13,137 bases of DNA from an uncultured Eubacteriales bacterium (GTDB lineage Bacteria > Bacillota > Clostridia > Lachnospirales > Lachnospiraceae), in the NCBI GenBank assembly GCA_900313855.1, contig OMSZ01000203.1, positions 1 to 13,137 of the forward strand, read 5' to 3'. The notes below the pieces were generated by a model, which saw nothing but the letters and a program-made list of their open reading frames with translations, had not been told where the DNA came from and searched no databases. Each line of letters opens with the position of its first letter. Within the stretch, counting starts at the first letter, position 1. Of the stretch, positions 7,757 through 13,137 are shown one piece after another. A program made the translations under genes and the position numbers.

Positions 7757-10393
7757 GTGAAGAAATATGGTTTAAACGAATTGAGAAAAATGTATCTGGA
7801 GTTTTTTGAGAGCAAAGGACATCTTAAGATGAACAGCTTCTCGTTGGTACCACAGAATGATAATTCCCTGTTGCTTATCAATGCTGGTATGGCACCACTT
7901 AAGCCGTACTTTACCGGACAGGAGATTCCGCCAAGAAGAAGAGTGACTACCTGTCAGAAATGTATTCGTACAGGTGATATTGAAAATGTCGGAAAAACAG
8001 CACGACATGGTACCTTCTTTGAAATGCTGGGTAATTTTTCTTTTGGTGATTATTTTAAGAAAGAGGCTATTTCATGGTCATGGGAGTTTTTGACAGAAGT
8101 TCTTGAGATGGATCCTGACAGATTATACCCATCTGTTTATAAGGATGATGATGAGGCTTTTGATCTCTGGCATGAAATGATCGGTATTCCGAAGGATAGA
8201 ATATACCGTTTTGGTAAAGAGGATAATTTCTGGGAGCACGGTTCAGGTCCATGCGGTCCTTGTTCGGAGATATATTATGACCGTGGCGAGAAATACGGAT
8301 GTGGTAAGCCGGATTGTACAGTTGGCTGTGACTGTGACAGGTATATGGAGATATGGAATAACGTATTTACTCAGTTTGACAATGATGGTCATGGCAATTA
8401 TACAGAGCTTGAGAATAAGAATATAGATACAGGAATGGGACTTGAGCGTCTTGCTTCTGTTGTTCAGGATGTTGATTCTATTTTCGATGTAGATACTATT
8501 GAGGCGCTTCGTAATAAGGTATGTGAGTTTGCAAACGCAACATATCATACTGATGAGAAAAAGGATGTTTCAATCCGTCTTATAACAGATCATATCCGTT
8601 CGGCTACATTTATGATATCAGACGGTATCATGCCGTCGAATGAAGGAAGAGGTTATGTTCTTCGTCGACTTATCCGCCGTGCGGCAAGACATGGAAGACT
8701 TTTAGGTATTAATGGTGCTTTCCTTGCAAAGCTTTCTGAGACTGTTATTGAAGGCTCTAAGGACGGTTATCCTGAGCTTGAAGAGAAGAAGGAATTTATC
8801 TTCCGCAATCTTTCGATTGAGGAGGAAGCGTTTAATAAGACTATTGATCAGGGTCTTGCGATTCTTGCTGATCTTGAGAAGGATATGTCACAAAAGGGTG
8901 AAAAGGTCCTTGCAGGTTCCGAAGTGTTCAAGCTTTACGATACCTATGGATTCCCGGTTGACCTTACCAAAGAAATCCTTGAAGAAAAAGGTTATTCAAT
9001 TGATGAGGATGGATTCAAGGCTTGCATGGAGGAACAGCGTACCAAAGCAAGAAATGCAAGAAAGACCACTAATTATATGGGTGCTGACGCAACAGTATAT
9101 GATGATATTGACCCGACAATTACTACAGAGTTTGTAGGTTATGATAATGATACATTTGATTCTAAGATAACTGTTCTTACTACTGATTCAATAGTAGATG
9201 CAATTGTCGCGGGAGATGAGGCTACACTTTTTGTTGAAAAGACACCTTTTTATGCAACTATGGGTGGACAGCAGGGTGATACCGGTGTTATAACTACCGC
9301 TGATAGTGAATTTGCAGTAAAGGATACAATTAAGTTAAAGGGCGGTAAATACGGTCATATCGGTACGGTTACAAAGGGAATGTTCAAGGTAGGAGATACG
9401 GTTACTCTTAAGATTGATACAGCAGGACGTGCAGATACATGTAAGAACCATAGTGCTACTCATCTTTTACAGAAAGCATTAAAGACTGTACTTGGTAATC
9501 ATGTTGAGCAGAAGGGTTCACTTGTTTCGCCTGACAGATTAAGATTTGACTTCTCACATTTTTCTCCTATGACTGAAGAAGAGATTAAAAAGGTTGAAGA
9601 TATAGTTAATGAGAAGATTACAGAAGGACTTAATGTCAACATTAAGGAAATGCCTATTGAGGAAGCTAAGAAGACAGGTGCTATGGCGCTCTTTGGTGAG
9701 AAGTATGGTGATGTTGTCCGGGTTGTCAATATGGATGACTATTCTATAGAGTTTTGCGGTGGTACTCATGTTAAGAATACCGCTTCAATTACAACATTTA
9801 AGATTGTATCAGAATCCGGTATTGCTTCGGGTGTAAGACGTATTGAAGCGCTTACAGGAAAGGCTGTATTTGATTATTATAAGGCTTTAGAGGATAAGGT
9901 GAATAAGGCTGCAGAGCTTCTTAAGACCAATCCGGATCAGCTTATTGATAAGATCAGTCATACACTTTCACAGGTTAAAGAGCTTTCTTCTGAGAATGAA
10001 TCGCTTAAGGCTAAGCTTGCCAATGAATCACTTGGAGATGTAACATCCGATATGATAGCTGTTGGTGAGTTCAATGTTATCGCAACTGCTGTTGACGGAG
10101 TTGATATGAACGGTCTTAGAGATCTTGGTGACCAGCTGAAAGAAAAGGTTTCTGAAGGTATTGTTGTTATTGCTTCTGCAAGCGGTGATAAGGTTAATCT
10201 TATTGCTATGGCAACTGACGGAGCAGTTAAAGCCGGTGCTCATGCCGGTAATCTTATCAAAGAGATCGCACCTCTTGTAGGCGGTGGCGGCGGCGGACGT
10301 CCGAATATGGCTCAGGCAGGAGGCAAGAATCCGGCAGGTATTAATGATGCGGTGAATAAAGCTAAAGAAGTTGCGAAAACACAACTCTCTTAA
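7757..10393 (+). CDS. alaS: alanyl-tRNA synthetase
   Basis: AlaRS attaches alanine to tRNA-Ala and edits mischarged serine and glycine. The 878 residues give the normal full-length layout. The class II catalytic domain starts GLNELRKMYLEFFESKGH and includes the motif-2 region GKTARHGTFFEMLGNFSFGD and the segment NEGRGYVLRRLIRRAARHG. The editing domain has the zinc ligands H565 and H569 (HSATHLL) and C667 and H671 (CGGTH). A helical linker is followed by a C-terminal DHHA1-type domain with the glycine run at 842-847 ahead of RPNMAQAGG. All key residues are present. The start is a GTG with GAGGA at 7745-7749, 7 bases away, and gives MKKYGLNEL, as expected for the family. It is the second gene of a two-gene transcript closed by the terminator downstream. 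Confidence 0.97.
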   Translation: MKKYGLNELRKMYLEFFESKGHLKMNSFSLVPQNDNSLLLINAGMAPLKPYFTGQEIPPRRRVTTCQKCIRTGDIENVGKTARHGTFFEMLGNFSFGDYFKKEAISWSWEFLTEVLEMDPDRLYPSVYKDDDEAFDLWHEMIGIPKDRIYRFGKEDNFWEHGSGPCGPCSEIYYDRGEKYGCGKPDCTVGCDCDRYMEIWNNVFTQFDNDGHGNYTELENKNIDTGMGLERLASVVQDVDSIFDVDTIEALRNKVCEFANATYHTDEKKDVSIRLITDHIRSATFMISDGIMPSNEGRGYVLRRLIRRAARHGRLLGINGAFLAKLSETVIEGSKDGYPELEEKKEFIFRNLSIEEEAFNKTIDQGLAILADLEKDMSQKGEKVLAGSEVFKLYDTYGFPVDLTKEILEEKGYSIDEDGFKACMEEQRTKARNARKTTNYMGADATVYDDIDPTITTEFVGYDNDTFDSKITVLTTDSIVDAIVAGDEATLFVEKTPFYATMGGQQGDTGVITTADSEFAVKDTIKLKGGKYGHIGTVTKGMFKVGDTVTLKIDTAGRADTCKNHSATHLLQKALKTVLGNHVEQKGSLVSPDRLRFDFSHFSPMTEEEIKKVEDIVNEKITEGLNVNIKEMPIEEAKKTGAMALFGEKYGDVVRVVNMDDYSIEFCGGTHVKNTASITTFKIVSESGIASGVRRIEALTGKAVFDYYKALEDKVNKAAELLKTNPDQLIDKISHTLSQVKELSSENESLKAKLANESLGDVTSDMIAVGEFNVIATAVDGVDMNGLRDLGDQLKEKVSEGIVVIASASGDKVNLIAMATDGAVKAGAHAGNLIKEIAPLVGGGGGGRPNMAQAGGKNPAGINDAVNKAKEVAKTQLS

Positions 10394-10406
10394 ATATAAT
10401 TTTTAT

Positions 10407-10450
10407 AACACTGATATATCTAACCATGTGTGATATATCAGTGTTTTTCT
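10407..10450 (+). terminator. Intrinsic terminator after alaS
   Basis: A 14-base stem pairs AACACTGATATATC (10407-10420) with GATATATCAGTGTT (10432-10445) around an 11-base loop, followed by a T-rich run TTTTTCTTT. It lies just after the alaS stop and ends the transcript. The remaining bases to 10521 are AT-rich and show nothing else. Confidence 0.9.
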
Positions 10451-10521
10451 TTAATATAAGTTATATTGACTATGAGCAGTAAGTAATAATTCACAAAAAA
10501 TAATAAATGAAATGTATATTA

Positions 10522-10550
10522 TAGACAAAGCTGTGATTTGTTGTTATAAT
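10522..10550 (+). promoter_or_regulatory. Sigma-A promoter directly abutting the DUF2752 start codon
   Basis: TAGACA at 10522-10527 and a perfect TATAAT at 10545-10550 are 17 bases apart. Only 7 bases (ACTTACC) separate the -10 box from ATG 10558, so the expected first transcribed base falls at or within a base or two of the start codon. No ribosome site precedes the ATG. Confidence 0.75.
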
Positions 10551-10557
10551 ACTTACC

Positions 10558-11013
10558 ATGAGTATATTTAATAGAATTAAAAAGGATATTGTTGATAATT
10601 ATAAGGCATTAATAATTATCGTATTATATTTTGTTATAACTCATTTTGCATTCGGTTACGTATGTCCTTTCAGATTACTGACAGGAATTCCTTGTCCCGG
10701 ATGTGGACTTACAAGGGCGGGAATTAATCTTATCTGCCTGAATATCAATAAAGTGCTATTTTATAATCCTATGATGATACCGATTGCTGCATTTATTGTA
10801 TATTGTATAATATTCAGATATATAATCGGTAAACGGATACCGTATATCAATGGTATAACTATAATACTGTGTTTGGCGCTTTTTGTTTTGTATTTATACA
10901 GAATGTATACTATGTTTCCTGATAAATATCCTATGGAATATGTGTCGCGGAATCTATTTTCGCCCATATATAGATTAATAGGTGAGCATTTTAATATTCA
11001 CCTGTTTAATTAA
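10558..11013 (+). CDS. DUF2752 family membrane protein
   Basis: This 151-residue integral membrane protein carries the DUF2752 signature CPFRLLTGIPCPGCGLTRAG (residues 36-55), including the paired cysteines C46 and C49. Hydrophobic segments lie at about 17-35, 72-91 and 96-116. The family is widespread in bacteria and has no established biochemical role that I can state. The CPxCG motif invites a metal or redox idea, but that is speculation. The gene is a separate transcription unit after the alaS terminator. The next in-frame ATG (codons 72-73) lies beyond the conserved motif, so ATG 10558 is the credible start even though it has no ribosome site. Two small membrane-protein genes follow it. 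A weak 6-base inverted repeat overlaps its last codons (10980-11003). Confidence 0.88.
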   Translation: MSIFNRIKKDIVDNYKALIIIVLYFVITHFAFGYVCPFRLLTGIPCPGCGLTRAGINLICLNINKVLFYNPMMIPIAAFIVYCIIFRYIIGKRIPYINGITIILCLALFVLYLYRMYTMFPDKYPMEYVSRNLFSPIYRLIGEHFNIHLFN

Positions 11014-11074
11014 ATCTTTAAAATAAGGCATAATATTATGTCTTGAATTATCATTTATGAAAGGAGAAGGGATT

Positions 11075-11314
11075 ATGCATGATGAGGAAATGACTTTGGG
11101 CCAATGGCTTGTTACATTGCTGCTTCTTATTATTCCATGTGTGAATATTGTTCTTTTGTTTGTTTGGGCATTTAGTGCTAATACGCCGATTGACAAGAAA
11201 CGCTTTGCTCAGGCTGAATTGATCTTTGCAGCAATAGGACTCGTGCTTTCAATTATTTTCTATGCTGTATTTGGCGCAGCTATGCTTACGCTTTTTTCAA
11301 CAATGGGCGTCTGA
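11075..11314 (+). CDS. Small two-segment membrane protein, paralogue 1
   Basis: From ATG 11075 the product is 79 residues with two predicted membrane segments, about 12-33 and 46-70. They are joined by a short polar loop (SANTPIDKKRFAQAE). The core reads MTLGQWLVTLLLLIIPCVNI and is shared with the next gene. Similar short TLGxW...IPxVNI proteins occur in Firmicutes and Bacteroidetes as uncharacterised membrane proteins. An ATG at 11057 is in frame, but the strong AAAGGAGAAGG site lies between it and 11075, so 11075 is the start. The 61-base gap from DUF2752 contains a 20-base near-palindrome. Function unknown. Confidence 0.82.
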   Translation: MHDEEMTLGQWLVTLLLLIIPCVNIVLLFVWAFSANTPIDKKRFAQAELIFAAIGLVLSIIFYAVFGAAMLTLFSTMGV

Positions 11315-11359
11315 TTTGTTAATTGAATGCTAAATGTATTAATTATAGGAGGTAGAATG

Positions 11360-11614
11360 ATGGATGATAAAATGACATTAGGTCAATGGGTGCTTACTTT
11401 ATTGCTTGCGAGTATCCCATGTGTCAATATAGTATTACTTATTATCTGGGCTGTTGGCGATGGTGGCGGATATGTTGCAAGAAAAACATTTTCACAGGCA
11501 TATCTTATCTTCATGGTAGTGATATATGTAATCAGCTTTATCTTCGGAATGATAACCGGTGCCGGTGCGGCAATGTTAGGTGCTTCTGCCGGAGCTTCTA
11601 TGTTATTTCTCTAG
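11360..11614 (+). CDS. Small two-segment membrane protein, paralogue 2
   Basis: This 84-residue product is clearly related to the preceding one. Both share MTLGQW near the start, a TLLL run and IPCVNIVLL followed by a WA pair, then a polar loop and a FxQAxLIF entry into the second membrane segment. The loop here is glycine-rich (GDGGGYVARKTF) and the tail is glycine/alanine-rich (GAGAAMLGASAGASM), unlike paralogue 1. AGGAGG at 11347-11352 lies 7 bases from ATG 11360 and 4 bases from ATG 11357; the first spacing is better. The 45-base gap after paralogue 1 has no terminator, so the pair is probably co-transcribed. A tandem duplication followed by divergence is the simplest origin. Function unknown. 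Confidence 0.82.
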   Translation: MDDKMTLGQWVLTLLLASIPCVNIVLLIIWAVGDGGGYVARKTFSQAYLIFMVVIYVISFIFGMITGAGAAMLGASAGASMLFL

Positions 11615-11640
11615 AATATGACCTGTTTTATAAAAAAATG

Positions 11641-11668
11641 TTGACGTATTGGAATTTTATGTTATAAT
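11641..11668 (+). promoter_or_regulatory. Sigma-A promoter of rpsU
   Basis: TTGACG at 11641-11646 and TATAAT at 11663-11668 are 16 bases apart, preceded by an A-run that could act as an upstream element. Transcription would start near 11675, leaving a leader of about 68 bases before rpsU. The stretch 11615-11640 between the membrane gene and this promoter shows no terminator. Confidence 0.8.
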
Positions 11669-11694
11669 TTTCTATGTGTTTGAAATAACCCAAG

Positions 11695-11730
11695 GTTGTA
11701 TGAGAGACACAATATGCAACTGAAGGGAGG
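11695..11730 (+). promoter_or_regulatory. rpsU leader hairpin, mini-ORF and ribosome site
   Basis: GTTGTAT (11695-11701) can pair with ATGCAAC (11714-11720), including one G-U pair, around a 12-base loop. It ends 4 bases before the GGGAGG ribosome site at 11725-11730. The same stretch holds an 8-codon frame, ATG 11700 to TGA 11721-11723, with a weak AAGG upstream. The 12-base gap between the ribosome site and the rpsU ATG is longer than usual. Autogenous control is possible but unproven. Confidence 0.35.
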
Positions 11731-11742
11731 TCGGGTGAGAGA

Positions 11743-11922
11743 ATGTCGAATGTAATAGTTAAAGAGAACGAGACTTTAGACAGCGCTCTTCGTCGTTTCA
11801 AGAGAAATTGTGCGAAGGCTGGTATTCAGCAGGAGATTCGTAAGAGAGAGCATTACGAGAAACCAAGCGTAAGACGTAAGAAGAAGTCAGAGGCTGCTCG
11901 TAAGAGAAAGTTTAACAAATAA
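11743..11922 (+). CDS. rpsU: 30S ribosomal protein S21
   Basis: bS21 is a small basic protein of the 30S subunit platform, near the anti-Shine-Dalgarno region, and takes part in translation initiation. The 59 residues open [20 protein letters not shown] and continue with the conserved [20 protein letters not shown]. They end in a lysine/arginine-rich tail ([16 protein letters not shown]) that binds rRNA. Length and sequence are fully typical for clostridia. The gene has its own promoter and terminator, so it is monocistronic here. In Bacillus rpsU lies upstream of yqeY and the yqf genes; here yqfC follows directly without yqeY. Confidence 0.97.
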   Translation: MSNVIVKENETLDSALRRFKRNCAKAGIQQEIRKREHYEKPSVRRKKKSEAARKRKFNK

Positions 11923-11940
11923 TTATAATATGTAATTATT

Positions 11941-11970
11941 AAGAGTCATTGTTTACAATGGCTCTTTTTT
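11941..11970 (+). terminator. Intrinsic terminator after rpsU
   Basis: An 11-base stem, AAGAGTCATTG (11941-11951) with CAATGGCTCTT (11956-11966) including one G-U pair, closes a TTTA loop and runs into a T tract ending at 11970. It separates rpsU from the sporulation genes. From 11971 to 12030 the sequence is AT-rich without other structure. Confidence 0.9.
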
Positions 11971-12033
11971 GTTATGTAAGATTTTTCTTTTTATTCAAAG
12001 CTGTATTCTGTTTTAAGAATAATTATTTTTCCT

Positions 12034-12041
12034 CATACATA
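12034..12041 (+). promoter_or_regulatory. Possible sigma-E -10 element for yqfC-yqfD
   Basis: CATACATA resembles the CATACA-type -10 box used by the mother-cell sporulation factor sigma-E, and yqfC-yqfD belongs to that regulon in Bacillus. No good -35 match lies at the expected 13-15 base distance; the best, GAATAAT at 12017-12023, is too close. Treat as a candidate only. Confidence 0.35.
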
Positions 12042-12060
12042 TATTAAATTGAAACAATAT

Positions 12061-12066
12061 GAGGAG
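12061..12066 (+). promoter_or_regulatory. Ribosome binding site deciding the yqfC start
   Basis: GAGGAG ends at 12066 and overlaps the in-frame GTG at 12066-12068, which therefore cannot be used efficiently. It lies 8 bases from the in-frame TTG at 12075, which is chosen as the start. Confidence 0.65.
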
Positions 12067-12074
12067 TGTTTGTT

Positions 12075-12326
12075 TTGAATATACAAAGGGATATAATATA
12101 TGGTGAGGTGCTGTTAAGACTTACCGGAAACAGAGAAGCTGTTATTGAAAATTACAAGGGATTATTATTATATACCTCCGAAGAACTGGTTATAGCCTGC
12201 AAGAAATTAAGTTTAAGAATTTGCGGAAGTGATCTTCATGTCAGGTATTTTTCAGGCTGCGATATGAAGGTTACAGGTAATATTGAGACAATAACTTATA
12301 GTATGAATGGAGATATATGCTGTTAA
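12075..12326 (+). CDS. yqfC: sporulation protein YqfC
   Basis: YqfC is a small protein of endospore formers, made in the mother cell and encoded next to yqfD. Its biochemical role is not known. The 83 residues show the family layout: an N-terminal LLRLTGNREAVIENYKGLLL, a central LVIACKKLSLRICGSDLHV, and a final strand region MKVTGNIETITYSM. These look like repeated short beta units with glycine turns. The start is taken as TTG 12075 because GAGGAG at 12061-12066 is correctly placed for it. The stop overlaps the yqfD start by 10 bases, which points to coupled translation. Synteny downstream of rpsU agrees with Bacillus. Loss of ATG use may keep expression low. Confidence 0.85.
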   Translation: MNIQRDIIYGEVLLRLTGNREAVIENYKGLLLYTSEELVIACKKLSLRICGSDLHVRYFSGCDMKVTGNIETITYSMNGDICC

Positions 12327-13137
12327 GATTATTAAGGTTTTTATTTGGGTATGTTTTGGTAGAGGTATATGGATTTGCCCCGGAAAGGCTTATAAATCTT
12401 CTTATAAAGGATGAAATTGTTATCTGGGATGTCAATGAAAATGAAAAGGGATACACCTTTTATATTGGCAGAAAGAATCTTCTTAATATAAAACCGTATC
12501 TTCAAAAGACCAATATTAAACTTGTAATAAAAGAAAAAATAGGACTTCCATATTTTTTCAAACGCAATAAAAGACGGGCAGCCTTTGGAATAGGCTGTAT
12601 TTTGTTCATAACAATAATATATACGATGTCTTTATTTGTATGGGAAGTCAAGGTTACCGGAGAAGATCATCTGATCGCCGAAGAAATGCTTAAGCATATT
12701 GAGAAAAAATATATACCCTTAGGAACATTAAAATCAAAGATTGACTGTTCTGTACTTGAATCAGAGCTTAGAAAGGATTTTGAAGAGATTTCATGGATAA
12801 GCTGTGAACTTAAGGGAACAAAGTTAACAATACATTTAGAAGAAGGTCTGACTCCAAAGCGAAAGGAACAATTAGGAATAACAGGTGATATAGTTGCAGT
12901 AAAAAATGCTACCATAACCAAGATGATAACAAGACAGGGTACTCCGGTTGCAAAGCTTGGCGATAAGGTCAAAAAGGGTGATATTCTTATATCCGGTACC
13001 ATTTACCTTTATGATGATAACAACGAAGTTATGGAAACAAATTATATTGCAGCGGATGGAGATGTATATGGTAAAACCACGTACAGGTATAGTGACTATA
13101 TAGATCTTAATTATTATGAAAAAGAGTATTTAGATGA
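12317..13137 (+). CDS. yqfD: sporulation protein YqfD (5' part, runs off the window)
   Basis: The frame opens at ATG 12317, inside the end of yqfC, and stays open to the window edge, giving 273 residues without a stop. The family is usually around 400 residues, so roughly a third is missing. Residues 1-20 (LLRLLRFLFGYVLVEVYGF) match the YqfD N-terminus. A cytoplasmic stretch ends in the basic FFKRNKRR before a membrane segment at about 89-108. From about 109 an extracytoplasmic FtsQ/POTRA-like region follows (WEVKVTGEDHLIAEEML, then LRKDFEEISWISCELKGTKL), and then a beta-rich part with KLGDKVKKGDILISGTI. YqfD is a mother-cell membrane protein needed for efficient sporulation in Bacillus. GGAG at 12309-12312 lies close to the start, and coupling to yqfC is likely. 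Strong evidence for an endospore former. Confidence 0.9.
   Translation, partial: MLLRLLRFLFGYVLVEVYGFAPERLINLLIKDEIVIWDVNENEKGYTFYIGRKNLLNIKPYLQKTNIKLVIKEKIGLPYFFKRNKRRAAFGIGCILFITIIYTMSLFVWEVKVTGEDHLIAEEMLKHIEKKYIPLGTLKSKIDCSVLESELRKDFEEISWISCELKGTKLTIHLEEGLTPKRKEQLGITGDIVAVKNATITKMITRQGTPVAKLGDKVKKGDILISGTIYLYDDNNEVMETNYIAADGDVYGKTTYRYSDYIDLNYYEKEYLD

Noticed and set aside
8712..9137. A 141-codon frame on the + strand within alaS
   Set aside because: It lies wholly inside alaS in another frame, is leucine/arginine-biased in a frame-shifted way, and shows no recognisable motif.
10980..11003. An inverted repeat AGGTGA/TCACCT at the end of the DUF2752 gene, considered as a terminator
   Set aside because: The stem has only 6 pairs with a 12-base loop, lies within the coding end, and is followed by GTTTAATT rather than a T tract.

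Overview
The window reads as a low-GC, endospore-forming Firmicute, most likely a clostridial gut-type bacterium of the Lachnospiraceae. The evidence is strong AGGAG-type ribosome sites, sigma-A promoters of the TTGACA/TATAAT kind, a short HisG paired with HisZ, a Streptococcus/Clostridium-type TrpRS, and the sporulation pair yqfC-yqfD downstream of rpsU. The family assignment is an inference from protein flavour; no 16S rRNA gene is present. All genes lie on the + strand.

Layout. Positions 1-117 are the tail of an unrecognised gene, followed by trpS (159-1250). A histidine cluster then runs from 1314 to 7511: hisZ, hisG, a foreign-looking secreted protein gene, hisD, hisB and a three-domain HisF-like/HisI/HisE fusion. 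A well-formed sigma-A promoter at 7522-7550 starts a small membrane-protein gene and alaS, closed by a strong intrinsic terminator at about 10407-10450. Next come a DUF2752 membrane-protein gene that appears to be transcribed without a leader, and two tandem paralogous small membrane-protein genes. After those, rpsU has its own promoter, a short structured leader and a terminator. The window ends with yqfC and the first 273 codons of yqfD, translationally overlapping.

How the genes work together. HisZ and the catalytic-only HisG form the ATP phosphoribosyltransferase that starts histidine synthesis. The HisI and HisE parts of the fusion do steps 2 and 3, HisB does the dehydration and HisD the final oxidations. 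HisA, HisF, HisH and HisC are not here and must be encoded elsewhere if the pathway is complete. trpS, alaS and rpsU are translation genes. yqfC and yqfD belong to the mother-cell sporulation programme.

The two most notable things are (i) a signal-peptide protein with an Ig-like region and a C-terminal domain resembling small RNase toxins, sitting between hisG and hisD, and (ii) a HisF/HisA-like barrel at the N-terminus of HisIE in which both catalytic aspartates appear to be replaced. No CRISPR array, tRNA, rRNA, transposase or attachment site was found. No gene-free stretch exceeds 300 bases; the longest are 3317-3492, 10394-10557, 11923-12074 and 11615-11742, each described under its features.
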